From positions 1 to 64,000 of the forward strand of contig CAADHD010000024.1 of the NCBI GenBank assembly GCA_900696575.1: a stretch of 64,000 nucleotides of DNA, written 5' to 3'. Positions 17,201 to 26,178 of the stretch are shown piece after piece. Within the stretch, counting starts at the first letter, position 1; the number at the start of each line of letters is the position of its first letter. The position numbers and the translations under genes were made by a program. The notes beneath the pieces were generated by a model. It made no database searches, was not told where the DNA came from, and worked only from the letters and a program-made list of their open reading frames with translations. The DNA is from an uncultured Bacteroidota bacterium (GTDB lineage Bacteria; Bacteroidota; Bacteroidia; AKYH767-A; OLB10).

Positions 17201-17998
17201 ATGCTCGAACTTTTTAAAATCGGTTTTCTCGAAGTACGTTGGCTGGATGTGATTGATGTACTTATTACCGCCTTTCTTCTTTACAAAGTATATGACCTGC
17301 TGAAAGGAACCGTTGCCATCAACATTTTTCTCGGAATCATTGCCATTTATATCCTATGGTGGCTGTGTTCGCGGGTGCTTGATATGAAATTACTCGGAGG
17401 AATTTTAGGGCAGTTTATCGGAGTGGGGGTGCTTGCACTCATTATTGTTTTTCAACAGGAAGTAAGACGATTTCTCATACTGCTCGGCTCGAAAAACATT
17501 TTTAAAAACAGCCGTATTGCCAGAAGATTTTTTATCAAAGGATTTCAGTTTGACAGCGAATCAAAAACCGATCTTAAGCCCATCCTGAAAGCGTGCACCA
17601 GCATGTCGAAAACAAAAACAGGCGCCATCATGGTTATAGAACGCAAAACCGACCTGAACTTTTATGCCGAAACCGGAGATGTGCTTAATGCCGATTTATC
17701 TAAGCGTGCTATTGAAAGCATCTTCTTTAAAAACAGCCCGCTTCACGATGGAGCCATTATCATCTCCGGAAATAAAATAAAAGCCGCACGCTGTGTTCTG
17801 CCGGTTACCGATAACACCGAATTACCTGCTCAATATGGAATGCGCCATCGTGCAGCGTTGGGTATAACTGAGCAAAGCGATGCCGTGGCCATTATCGTAT
17901 CAGAAGAAACAGGCGCTATTTCTGTTGCCGTTGACGGTAAAATCCAGACCAATATAGAACCCGAAGACCTGGAACAGCACCTCCATGAAATTTTGTGA
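17201..17998 (+). CDS. cdaA: Diadenylate cyclase (c-di-AMP synthase), CdaA type
   Basis: 265 residues. It joins two ATP molecules to form c-di-AMP, a second messenger linked to osmolyte and cell-wall homeostasis. Three N-terminal hydrophobic segments (about 14-34, 38-58, 66-86) anchor it in the inner membrane. The DisA_N catalytic domain follows (about 105-260), with the diagnostic DGA (HDGAIIISG) and RHR (GMRHRAALG) motifs and the SEETG loop. Length and order match CdaA/DacA. There is no CdaR-like partner next to it. It is probably in one transcript with the upstream DNA glycosylase and possibly the downstream msrA. Confidence 0.97.
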   Translation: MLELFKIGFLEVRWLDVIDVLITAFLLYKVYDLLKGTVAINIFLGIIAIYILWWLCSRVLDMKLLGGILGQFIGVGVLALIIVFQQEVRRFLILLGSKNIFKNSRIARRFFIKGFQFDSESKTDLKPILKACTSMSKTKTGAIMVIERKTDLNFYAETGDVLNADLSKRAIESIFFKNSPLHDGAIIISGNKIKAARCVLPVTDNTELPAQYGMRHRAALGITEQSDAVAIIVSEETGAISVAVDGKIQTNIEPEDLEQHLHEIL

Positions 17999-18043
17999 TT
18001 CTGTTAACAGAAACTTATTCTGCAATTTCGTGTTTTGCATGTA

Positions 18044-18688
18044 ATGAAATCTGTTTTTGTATTTAGCATGCTGCTGGTTGCTGCAGGTTGCAATGCAAGC
18101 CATCAGCAACCTTATGAAACACTTAAAACCATGTCTGAAAAAATTGAATCAAATTTAAAAACCGATACAGCCACCTTCGGTAACGGATGTTTCTGGTGTA
18201 CCGAAGCCATTTTTCAGGATTTGAAAGGCGTTTTGAAAGTTACTTCTGGCTATTCGGGCGGAAAGGTTAAAAATCCGACTTATAAAGAAGTCTGTTCCGG
18301 TTTGACAGGCCATGCCGAATGCCTGCAGATTATTTATAACCCGTCAGTAATTTCGTTTGAAGAACTATTGGAAGTTTTCTGGAAAACGCATGACCCCACT
18401 ACACTGAACCGGCAGGGAAATGATGTAGGCACACAGTACCGCTCCGTTATTTTTTTTCATGATGAAAAGCAGAAGCAACTCTCCGAACAATTCAAAAAAG
18501 AACTTGATGATTCCAACATTTTCGATAAGCCCATCGTTACGGAAATAACCGCTTTTGACATATTTTATCCTGCCGAAAATTATCATCAGGAGTATTACAA
18601 CCTGAACGGACAGGAACCCTATTGCCAGTATGTGATTCGTCCGAAGGTTGATAAATTCAGAAAGGTGTTTAAGGAAAAACTGAAGTAG
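18044..18688 (+). CDS. msrA: Peptide-methionine (S)-S-oxide reductase, lipoprotein form
   Basis: 214 residues. MsrA reduces methionine-S-sulfoxide in damaged proteins. The catalytic motif GNGCFWCTEAIF is intact, as are the GYSGG, GHAEC and YRSVIFF segments. The first 18 residues form a lipoprotein signal with lipobox LVAAGC, so the enzyme is predicted to be anchored in the envelope rather than cytoplasmic. The ATG at 18044 is used; an in-frame TTG lies 9 bases upstream. A TGTTTTGC stretch just before the start resembles a -7 element but imperfectly. It follows cdaA by 45 bases on the same strand and converges with the phospholipase-D-type gene. Confidence 0.95.
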   Translation: MKSVFVFSMLLVAAGCNASHQQPYETLKTMSEKIESNLKTDTATFGNGCFWCTEAIFQDLKGVLKVTSGYSGGKVKNPTYKEVCSGLTGHAECLQIIYNPSVISFEELLEVFWKTHDPTTLNRQGNDVGTQYRSVIFFHDEKQKQLSEQFKKELDDSNIFDKPIVTEITAFDIFYPAENYHQEYYNLNGQEPYCQYVIRPKVDKFRKVFKEKLK

Positions 18689-18772
18689 CCTGCCATCATA
18701 AGTATGCGATGCAAACGCACCCCATGGGGAGATCTGCATTTCTATTGCTCAATTTTCTATTATTCAACTTCC

Positions 18773-19960
18773 TCAACCCTCCTCTCCTTTTTCTTGCTTG
18801 AGGTTATTGGTAAACAAAAATAAAACTGTCCGCAGGAAAATGTAAGCCAGCCAATAGCGAATTCTGGTAAACAGGCCAATGCCTTCATACTCATCTCTGG
18901 TGATAAGGCGACAATGGTTTTTGATTAAATCATCCATTTCCTTTTCAAAATCAGAGGCAAACTGCCTGTCCTGTATATCAAGATTCAGTTCAATGCTGGC
19001 CAGTGCACTGAGGTTGTTCAGGTTATAAGAGCCGATAGTAATGTTATATGAATCGAATACGGCTGCTTTGGCATGCAGTACTGTAGGCTGATATTCATAA
19101 ATGGCGATGTTATGACGCAGCAGCCAGTCGTACAGATAACGCTCTGCCAACTTGGCCATTTTCACATCAGAAATTCCGGCAAGCACTATTCTTATATTGA
19201 CTCCCCTTCGTGAAGCAGCGGCCAGCCGCATTCTGAAAATTCTGCCGGGAATAAAGTAACTGCTGATAAGAAGGATTGATTTTTCGGATTTAGAAATAAA
19301 CTCTGCATAGCTTTGGGTAATCTGGTTGCGTCCGCGTATCCAGTCGTTTCTTCTTATCCTTACCGGTATTAACGACTCGCTGGGCGAGTTTCTGAAAATT
19401 ATTTTTCTCTGTATTAAAGGTAATATCCGCTTTATCTCCGCACGATTCCACAGACGGTTACATACTTCGTGAAGCAAAGCCGATGTCTGACCCTGTGTAT
19501 AAATTGCCAAATCATACCAACCTTTCTTACCGTTTATATCATTGTAGCGGTTAGCAATATTTAACCCACCGACTAAAGAATGAAATTCATCAGCCACAAA
19601 AACTTTGTGGTGCAGTCTTCGGCCGAAATAAAATTTTTCGCTGCTGAACAAGGGTTCGAAATAACGGAAACTTATGCCTGATGCACGTAATTCCTGTACC
19701 AAATCATCCGGAAGCTTGGTGGCATATCCATCGCAGAGTACCAACACTTTCACACCGCGTTGCGCTGCAAGCTTCAATGCATTAATAATTCTCATGCCGG
19801 TTTCATCCGGATCAATAACGTATGTCTGAAGATGGATGCACTGTTTTGCTTTGTCAATCAACTCCTCCAGCAATTCAAAATACTCCAAGCCGCCATGAAC
19901 CAATCGTATTTTATTGTGCGGATTGTATGCCGAAAGCAGTTTAACTCGTCTTAGTCGCAT
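18773..19960 (-). CDS. Phospholipase D-family protein, probable cardiolipin synthase
   Basis: 395 residues with two PLD phosphodiesterase motifs, each HxKxxxxD: HHKVFVADEF (about 117-126) and LHAKAAVFDS (about 297-306), each followed by the expected Gly/Asn segment (GGLNIANRY, GSYNLNNLS). Two HKD motifs and this length fit the ClsB/ClsC type of cardiolipin synthase, which lacks the N-terminal membrane helices of ClsA. Other PLD-family phosphatidyl transferases cannot be excluded. There is a hydrophobic stretch near the C-terminus (YWLAYIFLRTVLFLF). It converges with msrA across an 84-base gap and is followed upstream by a 170-base intergenic region. Confidence 0.85.
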   Translation of the reverse strand: MRLRRVKLLSAYNPHNKIRLVHGGLEYFELLEELIDKAKQCIHLQTYVIDPDETGMRIINALKLAAQRGVKVLVLCDGYATKLPDDLVQELRASGISFRYFEPLFSSEKFYFGRRLHHKVFVADEFHSLVGGLNIANRYNDINGKKGWYDLAIYTQGQTSALLHEVCNRLWNRAEIKRILPLIQRKIIFRNSPSESLIPVRIRRNDWIRGRNQITQSYAEFISKSEKSILLISSYFIPGRIFRMRLAAASRRGVNIRIVLAGISDVKMAKLAERYLYDWLLRHNIAIYEYQPTVLHAKAAVFDSYNITIGSYNLNNLSALASIELNLDIQDRQFASDFEKEMDDLIKNHCRLITRDEYEGIGLFTRIRYWLAYIFLRTVLFLFTNNLKQEKGEEG

Positions 19961-20060
19961 AATGCAGGTGCGCTAAGTTCTGAAATGTTATGCTGAAGGC
20001 AGGTAAACATTCTGTATGAATGATTTTACCGGTTAACCGGTTTTAGCGTTGAGTCAGTAA

Positions 20061-20094
20061 TAAAATAAAAACCCCTCCGCCAAAGGCGGAAGGG
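20061..20094 (-). terminator. Terminator of the M36 metalloprotease gene
   Basis: On the minus strand, a GC-rich stem (CCCTTCCGCC/GGCGGAGGGG, loop TTT, 20072-20094) is followed by a T-rich tract (20061-20071), about 40 bases past the stop at 20132. Confidence 0.85.
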
Positions 20095-20131
20095 CTTGGG
20101 TTGTTTAGTTTAGGTTAACCCGGGGCTTATG

Positions 20132-23050
20132 TTAATTAACTGAAAAGCGGTGGGAGTGGTTGGTCATGTTTCCTTTCAGATTGAGTATGTACATGCCTTT
20201 GGAAACATCTTTCAGCGGCAAAGTAACAGAATTAAAACCTGCATTGCCGGTATGAGAGAACTCATATACTTTACGTCCGGCCATGTCAGTAATGGAGAGC
20301 GTGATATTATCCTGCTGAGTCATGCTCCAGCGGATGTTAAGTTCATCTTTTGCAGGAACGGGAAAGGCATTGAAAAAAACAACATTCTGCAGTGAGTTAA
20401 CCGAAAGCGGAACGCCATCCCATAATTCAAGATCATCTACCAGTGCTTCTACTAAACTGCCCTGGCCGGCATCTTCGCCAATAAACCGGATTTTGACATT
20501 GGCTGTGGGTGTAACATAATCAGCCACACGGAAGGCAAACCTGCGCCAGCTATGATCGCTTACATTGGTGTTTTCTATGTCAGTCCATGTATTACCTCCA
20601 TCATTCGAGATAGCCACCTGCCAGTAATCAGTTCCGGGAGTAGCACCCTGATCGTTGGTGTACCAGCGCCAGTAGGTAAATGCTGGATTTACATAAGATG
20701 ACAGATCATATGTTGGAGAGATGAGGGTTGTTTTTCCTCCATCAATATCATCTGTACCGGCACCTGTTGCAGGATTATTACCGGTTACAGCACAGTTCAC
20801 ACCAGGAACAGGAGTATGGTCATCACCGGGTTGCACCATGCCTGAAGTACCGGTTAAATAAGTCGGATTGGGATTGGCAATAACCCAGATTCCGGTGGTG
20901 GCACCATCGCCCGGAGCGCCAAGAGTCCATCCGGTTGAGTTTTCAACAAAGTTGGAGTTAAGCAGGGTGTAATCATTCAAAACATAAAAAGGAATGTTGG
21001 GATTGGTAGCATCATCGGCTCTTAGCGGAAGGCTTCCTATGGTAGTATTGAATCCCTGGCATGAATACACATAGTCAATATAATAATGGGTAATGCTGCC
21101 GGGCACCTGCGGAGGAATGCTGCCTGAGAAGTTAAGCCCACCGGTGTTATTCATAGTAAAAGGAATCCATGATCCGTTGCCATCAGGTTTGTAATATCCG
21201 CTGAGTACGGTGTTGGGAATAAGCCCTCCGGTAGAAGCCGATAGAGTGATAGGATTTTGAGAAGAAGCAACGAGCGGCTCTGTATGCAGTACTTCGGAAA
21301 CAAAACCACCGTCAAAAATTCCATGTCGGGCAAAAGCTGCTGTTATTTCACAATAGCGGGGAGTGCCGTTGGTTAAATCGCCATCGTTATCATCGGCAAT
21401 CAATGCCGCAACCAGTATCTGTTCAAAAAGAAACCCTTCATTGCCGTCACTGGCATCACAGAGGGCTGCGTAGGTTTCCCAGAGCAAGGCCATGCGGTCT
21501 TGCTGACTTCCGAAATTAATACCCGTATCCCACCAGGCTCCGGCTATAATCTCACCATCGGCATGCACCTCGCCAACAAGATCCTGAGGATATACCTTAG
21601 GATTAATATCATACCTGCGTACAAAACCGGAAGGATTGTTCTGAAAGAATCCAATACCCAGAACCGGATCTTCGGTAATGGCATTTGCCCACAGGTCGGC
21701 ATAACCTTCGCCCATGGCGCCATTGCTCCAACTGCCGCCATAAGTACTGTACACATCGTAGTTTATTCCATGTCCGTATTCATGATAAACTACATCAGGA
21801 ACCAATGAAGTAGCATTACATCCACCTCCCTCAGCAAAAAAGTTTATGCTGGTTCCGCTGTAAAAGGCATTGCAGGAACCGGCCACATCCACATTGGTAG
21901 TCATTACAAAATCCATGGTATTTTCTGCAGGACTGCCCGTTGCCGTTGCTTTATAATAATCATGCACTTCCTGCACTGCCCAATAAGCTGTTAATTCTTT
22001 GATGTTGGCAGAAAGATCGTAGTCAACTGTATTAGCTCCCGGATTGAGATTTACTGTTACTGTTGGTGTATTGTTTCCGGTGTAAACCCTTGCCCATCTT
22101 CCATGTAAAGGAATAGTAGCCGAAACCGGTGAAGTATTTGGTAATGTTACCTGACCATTACCATCGGTGTAATAAATATTTCCTCCAATCACTACGCGCT
22201 GATGCTTCAATGGACGTACGGCTGAAGGGTTGTAAGGATTCAATGGATAAACAGTAGCAGTTATGGAAACATCTGTATTTACCGATGGATTGTGAGAACA
22301 AATCTGAGTTATGCGGTTCTGGCGGTAAAGTACTTCGCCATTATGCGCATCAACCAATGTGTAGTAACGTGCAGGAAAGCCTTCTTCGTTAACAGCATCC
22401 ACAAATACTTCATAGACTAAATGGTAATTGTATTTCCGTTCAGCCGGAATGGGAAGAATCTTTAAGCCCTGCTCTGCCTTTGATTGATTGACGGCATATT
22501 GAATATCGCTGTACGCAGCGCTTTCTGCCTGCTGACGGGTTAAAGCAGGAGTAAGATTAATGTTGATGTCATTCCTGAAATCAAGACTGAAATTTATAAT
22601 GCGTCCGTCTTTGGTCATGGCTACATGGCCTTTGGCCCACAGCACTTCCAATCCCTGATGGACTTGCCTGTAATGAACATAGTAATGTTTCTTATTCGGT
22701 ACGACACTTCGTAATGTGATTTCATTTCGTGGAATAGTAAACCGGTTCAATTCATTGTTCATGAAATGATCGGCAATTTCCTGCGGACCGGAAGCCGGAA
22801 TACCTTTAACAGGTTTTCCATAAGCAAGGCGCGGAAGGCCGGTGCATTCATCAAACGAAGTTTTCCATTCGCCATGTTGCGAAATAAAATGCTGCCATGC
22901 GGCTGAATTTCTAAGCTCCTGCTGAACGGCAGGCTTTATACGGTTTGTTTTACTGTTGACAAAAGTCTTTTTATAAGGATCATGACTGTGTTCATGTGCC
23001 AATACATTTCCAAAAACAAAGACTGTTAAAACAATAAGCAGTTTTTTCAT
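20132..23050 (-). CDS. Secreted M36 (fungalysin-like) zinc metalloprotease with T9SS sorting domain
   Basis: 972 residues. Signal peptide 1-18. An N-terminal FTP/PepSY-type propeptide (about 40-250) includes RLAYGKPVKG and VHQGLEVLWAKGHV. The catalytic domain has the zinc motif HEYGH (about 422-426), followed by GAMGEGYADLWA, whose Glu is the third zinc ligand, as in M36/thermolysin-like enzymes. A C-terminal domain ending in LELWD follows (about 720-880). A type-A T9SS sorting domain closes it (about 890-972, VFFNAFPVPAKDELNI). I infer an exported protease activated by propeptide removal. A TATGTTTG element lies 31 bases upstream of the start and a terminator follows, so it is probably a single-gene transcript. 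Confidence 0.93.
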   Translation of the reverse strand: MKKLLIVLTVFVFGNVLAHEHSHDPYKKTFVNSKTNRIKPAVQQELRNSAAWQHFISQHGEWKTSFDECTGLPRLAYGKPVKGIPASGPQEIADHFMNNELNRFTIPRNEITLRSVVPNKKHYYVHYRQVHQGLEVLWAKGHVAMTKDGRIINFSLDFRNDININLTPALTRQQAESAAYSDIQYAVNQSKAEQGLKILPIPAERKYNYHLVYEVFVDAVNEEGFPARYYTLVDAHNGEVLYRQNRITQICSHNPSVNTDVSITATVYPLNPYNPSAVRPLKHQRVVIGGNIYYTDGNGQVTLPNTSPVSATIPLHGRWARVYTGNNTPTVTVNLNPGANTVDYDLSANIKELTAYWAVQEVHDYYKATATGSPAENTMDFVMTTNVDVAGSCNAFYSGTSINFFAEGGGCNATSLVPDVVYHEYGHGINYDVYSTYGGSWSNGAMGEGYADLWANAITEDPVLGIGFFQNNPSGFVRRYDINPKVYPQDLVGEVHADGEIIAGAWWDTGINFGSQQDRMALLWETYAALCDASDGNEGFLFEQILVAALIADDNDGDLTNGTPRYCEITAAFARHGIFDGGFVSEVLHTEPLVASSQNPITLSASTGGLIPNTVLSGYYKPDGNGSWIPFTMNNTGGLNFSGSIPPQVPGSITHYYIDYVYSCQGFNTTIGSLPLRADDATNPNIPFYVLNDYTLLNSNFVENSTGWTLGAPGDGATTGIWVIANPNPTYLTGTSGMVQPGDDHTPVPGVNCAVTGNNPATGAGTDDIDGGKTTLISPTYDLSSYVNPAFTYWRWYTNDQGATPGTDYWQVAISNDGGNTWTDIENTNVSDHSWRRFAFRVADYVTPTANVKIRFIGEDAGQGSLVEALVDDLELWDGVPLSVNSLQNVVFFNAFPVPAKDELNIRWSMTQQDNITLSITDMAGRKVYEFSHTGNAGFNSVTLPLKDVSKGMYILNLKGNMTNHSHRFSVN

Positions 23051-23080
23051 AAAGCGTGTTGATTATTTGGTTTGAAGTAA

Positions 23081-23088
23081 CAAACATA
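23081..23088 (-). promoter_or_regulatory. -7 element of the M36 protease gene
   Basis: Exact TAnnTTTG (TATGTTTG) on the minus strand, 30 bases before the ATG at 23050. No clear -33 TTG. Confidence 0.55.
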
Positions 23089-23163
23089 CGGAAAGCAAAA
23101 CATCTGTCAGCTTATTAGTAGCCGAATTCAAAAAAAACATAAATAAGTAATAACCTGCCTTTA

Positions 23164-24006
23164 TCAGCCGTAGTAATTCCTTCGCTTGTTGCGCCAGTAA
23201 CGAATCAGTATAAAACCGAAAAGCATACCGCCAAGGTGGGCAAAATGGGCAACATTATCAGCCGGATTATTCTGAAAACCGCTGTACAGTTCATATAGCC
23301 CGAAAATGGCCACAAAGTATTTTGCCTTGATGGGCAGTGCAAAATAGAGATAGATAATCATATTGGGAAACATCATACCGAAAGCGAGCAGCACTCCGAA
23401 AACTGCTCCCGAAGCGCCAACTGTTGGAATATCGCGCTTTACTTCGAACAACCGGTTCAGGGCCGTTACAGACTCTTCGGCTACAAACGGACTTTGGGGA
23501 TACTGCTGCCAGGTGTAATACACATCGCTTAAATGAGTAGCCACTTCGCCACGGGCAAAGGCATTGTATTTTTGAATCATGGCTTCGAAATCAACCAGAT
23601 TGGGTGAAACAGCATAAGCATCAAGTACGCTCTTCATCTGATTCATCTCCCATCCGGTGGCAAGCGTATGAATAAATGCTGCGCCCAATCCGCAAACCAT
23701 GTAAAAGGTCAGAAAGCGTTTGCTGCCCCAAACATTTTCGAGCATGTTACCAAACATCCACAAGGCAAACATGTTCGACAGTAAATGCCAGAAACTGCCG
23801 TGTAAAAAAAGATGAGTAATGAACTGGGTGTAATGAAATTCGGGCGAGGTGAAATAATAAAGCCCGAACATGCTGTTCAAGTCAATCCCGAATTTCGCAG
23901 CAAGCACATTGGAACTCAGAAACACCAGGCCGTTAATGATGAGCAGATTTTTAACAACATCAGGCAACAGTTTAAATGCAGAGGGCCGGTAAGGTTGGTA
24001 GTTCAT
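23164..24006 (-). CDS. Rhomboid-family intramembrane serine protease
   Basis: 280 residues with six or more hydrophobic segments. Catalytic serine in GASGAVFG (about residue 200) and histidine in AHFAHLGG (about 253); the N-terminal landmark HLFLHGSFWHLLSNMFALW is the usual rhomboid segment. These enzymes cleave transmembrane proteins within the membrane. A polar insert of about 75 residues (about 118-192) separates early and catalytic helices, as seen in other Bacteroidota homologues. It starts 3 bases after the mutL stop and is probably the third gene of one transcript (small membrane protein, mutL, rhomboid). The substrate is unknown. Confidence 0.93.
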   Translation of the reverse strand: MNYQPYRPSAFKLLPDVVKNLLIINGLVFLSSNVLAAKFGIDLNSMFGLYYFTSPEFHYTQFITHLFLHGSFWHLLSNMFALWMFGNMLENVWGSKRFLTFYMVCGLGAAFIHTLATGWEMNQMKSVLDAYAVSPNLVDFEAMIQKYNAFARGEVATHLSDVYYTWQQYPQSPFVAEESVTALNRLFEVKRDIPTVGASGAVFGVLLAFGMMFPNMIIYLYFALPIKAKYFVAIFGLYELYSGFQNNPADNVAHFAHLGGMLFGFILIRYWRNKRRNYYG

Positions 24007-24009
24007 GGT

Positions 24010-25821
24010 TTATAATCGGGAAGGAGATCTGAATTTTTGAGTTAATTCTTCCTGAGAAATGCTGGTCATTATTTTTCTTCCTCCCGGAGTATGATTAGGA
24101 TTTTCAGTATTAAAAAGTTGCTCTATGAAATGTTTAATTTCTTCTTTGTTTTTTGGAAAGGCTGATGCTCTGGCACGTGCATGCGCAAGCCTTCTGGCCA
24201 GATGATGCAAAGGATTTGATTTCAATTCAGGCACATTCTGCTTAACATCATCAAGCAATTGATCCAGTACAGTACGTATGTCGGTTTCTGCAAAGCCCGG
24301 GGGTATGCCGTTAATGATGAATGTGTTCTTCCCGAATTCAGAAATATCAAATCCGAATTTCTTCAATTCTTCGATAGTGTCATTAAGCAAAACAAAATCA
24401 GCAGCATTGAATTCAAGCATTTTCGGAAAAAGCGTTTGCTGGCTGCGATGCCGGTGCTTCGTTTCGGCAATCAGATTGTCAAAATGAACTCTCACCTGAG
24501 CGGCATACACATCCACAAAATAAAGCGTTCCATCTGTTTCGAACATTACATACTTACCTAAAACAGGGGTAAAAACTTCGGCCGGAAGCTCTTCCCAAAA
24601 TCTCTTCTGTACTGTTTTTTCCGGTTGTTCAACTGCTGTGGAAGAAGCCATGGCCGCTGTTTCCTCATGCATTTTAATCCATTCCTTAACAGGAGTGATT
24701 TCCTTACGGTCAGAATTAAATGGATTGTATGATGGATCAACTTTAACAGTTGGCATCTTGGGTGTTTCTTTAAATTTGGACGGAGGTAACTGAAACGCTG
24801 CTTCCTGATCAAAATCGAGCGAAGGCATAATACTGAATTTACCCAATGCTCTTTTAACTGCTGATTTAAGAATGGAATAAACCAGCCGTTCATCCTGAAA
24901 TTTTATTTCTGTTTTGGTGGGATGGATATTTACATCAATGGATGCAGGATCCATAGCCAGATGAATGAAGTAGGATGCATAAGCATCTTTCGGCAGTAAT
25001 CCGGCAAATGCACCGGTAACCGCATGGTGCAGGTAGCCGTCTTTTATAAATCGGCCGTTCAGAAAAAAGAACTGCTCTCCCCTGCTCTTCCGGCAGAACT
25101 CCGGTTTGATGACGTATCCGCTGATGTTAAGCGCAGTGGTATTTTCTTCTACAGGCACTAACCGTTCGTTGTATTGATTTCCATAAAGCTGAATAATGCG
25201 TTGCTTAAGATTGCCTGCCGGGAACTGATGGATTTCATTGCCATCGTGTTGCAGACGATAAGCAATACCGGGATGAGCCAATGCCTGCCTTTCAAACTCA
25301 TCAATCAAATGACGGGTTTCTGCTGCATTCGATTTCAGAAAATTTCTGCGTGCCGGTACATTAAAAAATAAATTGCGAACTGCCAGAGAAGTACCGTTGT
25401 TGCAGGCTGTTTGCTCCTGTGTTTTCAATTCGCTGCCTTCAATAATAAGCAACGTTCCGGTTTCTTCCTCATGCAACTTGGTTTTCAACTCCACCTGAGC
25501 TATAGCGGCAATGGAGGCAAGCGCCTCTCCCCTAAAACCCATGGTACGGATATACGAAAGTTCATCTGCCGTTTTGATTTTGGAAGTAGCATGCCGTTCA
25601 AAACACATGCGTGCATCGTTCATACTCATGCCGCAGCCGTTGTCAATTACCTGAATTAATGTTTTGCCGGCCTCTTTCAGAATTACCTGAATGGAACCGG
25701 CTCCTGCATCCACCGAATTTTCCATCATCTCTTTCAAGGCAGAAGCCGGACGCTGAATGACTTCACCGGCTGCAATCTGGCTGGCTACATGGTCGGGAAG
25801 CAGTTGAATAATATCGCTCAT
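24010..25821 (-). CDS. mutL: DNA mismatch repair protein MutL
   Basis: 603 residues. The N-terminal GHKL ATPase is intact: EMMENSVDAGA, DNGCGM, TMGFRGEALASIA, and the transducer domain with the FFLNGRFIKD and VNIHPTKTEIKF motifs (to about 335). A variable linker follows, then the C-terminal dimerisation domain (about 405-603). In most non-enterobacterial MutL proteins this domain holds endonuclease metal motifs DQHAxxExxxxE, ACR and CPHGRP. Here the corresponding positions read DVYAAQVRVHFD, ARA and TPGGRK, so the Cys and Glu ligands are absent. I therefore predict an ATPase-competent MutL without nuclease activity. It begins 3 bases after the stop of a small membrane-protein gene and is closely followed by a rhomboid gene. 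Confidence 0.97.
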   Translation of the reverse strand: MSDIIQLLPDHVASQIAAGEVIQRPASALKEMMENSVDAGAGSIQVILKEAGKTLIQVIDNGCGMSMNDARMCFERHATSKIKTADELSYIRTMGFRGEALASIAAIAQVELKTKLHEEETGTLLIIEGSELKTQEQTACNNGTSLAVRNLFFNVPARRNFLKSNAAETRHLIDEFERQALAHPGIAYRLQHDGNEIHQFPAGNLKQRIIQLYGNQYNERLVPVEENTTALNISGYVIKPEFCRKSRGEQFFFLNGRFIKDGYLHHAVTGAFAGLLPKDAYASYFIHLAMDPASIDVNIHPTKTEIKFQDERLVYSILKSAVKRALGKFSIMPSLDFDQEAAFQLPPSKFKETPKMPTVKVDPSYNPFNSDRKEITPVKEWIKMHEETAAMASSTAVEQPEKTVQKRFWEELPAEVFTPVLGKYVMFETDGTLYFVDVYAAQVRVHFDNLIAETKHRHRSQQTLFPKMLEFNAADFVLLNDTIEELKKFGFDISEFGKNTFIINGIPPGFAETDIRTVLDQLLDDVKQNVPELKSNPLHHLARRLAHARARASAFPKNKEEIKHFIEQLFNTENPNHTPGGRKIMTSISQEELTQKFRSPSRL

Positions 25822-25824
25822 CTT

Positions 25825-26079
25825 TTAAAAGAAAATATACCATGCCATCAGTATCAGGGTAGCAGCAATAACAATAATGCGGATGGACGATTGGCGGGAT
25901 GCATTTGACTTTTTCCGTTTCCGCTCGCGAAACTGCAGTTTCATACGGGTGGAAACATCTGTTTCAACATTCTTTGAGCGATTCACTCTTGCTTCAAAAG
26001 CTTCTTTTTCCGCATCGTAATAACGGGTGCGCATTTCAAACCTTTTCGGTTTGCGTGTTTTGAACAGAGAGGCAATCAT
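25825..26079 (-). CDS. Small basic membrane protein encoded with mutL
   Basis: 84 residues with a basic N-terminal half, a KRFEMRTRYYDAEKEAFEARV segment (given in two parts: KRFEMRTRYYDAE and KEAFEARV) and one C-terminal hydrophobic helix (about 66-83). From memory, similar short proteins with a TRYYxxxxxxFE motif sit beside mutL in Bacteroidota and are sometimes mislabelled as riboflavin synthase subunit; their function is unknown. The frame extends upstream to a GTG at 26202, but a TACATTTG promoter element at 26090-26097 would lie inside that extension and the opposite-strand gene starts at 26179, so I chose the ATG at 26079. The mutL start is 3 bases downstream. Confidence 0.75.
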   Translation of the reverse strand: MIASLFKTRKPKRFEMRTRYYDAEKEAFEARVNRSKNVETDVSTRMKLQFRERKRKKSNASRQSSIRIIVIAATLILMAWYIFF

Positions 26080-26089
26080 TGTACGGCCA

Positions 26090-26097
26090 CAAATGTA
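26090..26097 (-). promoter_or_regulatory. -7 element for the small protein-mutL-rhomboid operon
   Basis: Exact TAnnTTTG (TACATTTG) on the minus strand, 10 bases upstream of the ATG at 26079. It supports that start. Confidence 0.55.
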
Positions 26098-26139
26098 AGG
26101 ATAGCCGCCTGAGCAGAAAGGACAGGCTTTTACAATTTC

Positions 26140-26147
26140 TACTTTTG
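26140..26147 (+). promoter_or_regulatory. -7 element for the deacylase-formyltransferase pair
   Basis: Exact TAnnTTTG (TACTTTTG) on the plus strand, 31 bases upstream of the ATG at 26179. It faces away from the element at 26090-26097, so the two transcripts diverge from within about 60 bases. Confidence 0.55.
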
Positions 26148-26178
26148 AGCCGCAGAACTTCACTGCCCTTTCAACCTG

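Noticed and set aside
18708-18742. Imperfect palindrome with ATGCA/TGCAT arms and a CCCCATGGGG centre between msrA and the PLD-type gene
   Set aside because: It may be a weak bidirectional terminator, but there is no T-run and no second copy in the window, so I did not list it as a feature.
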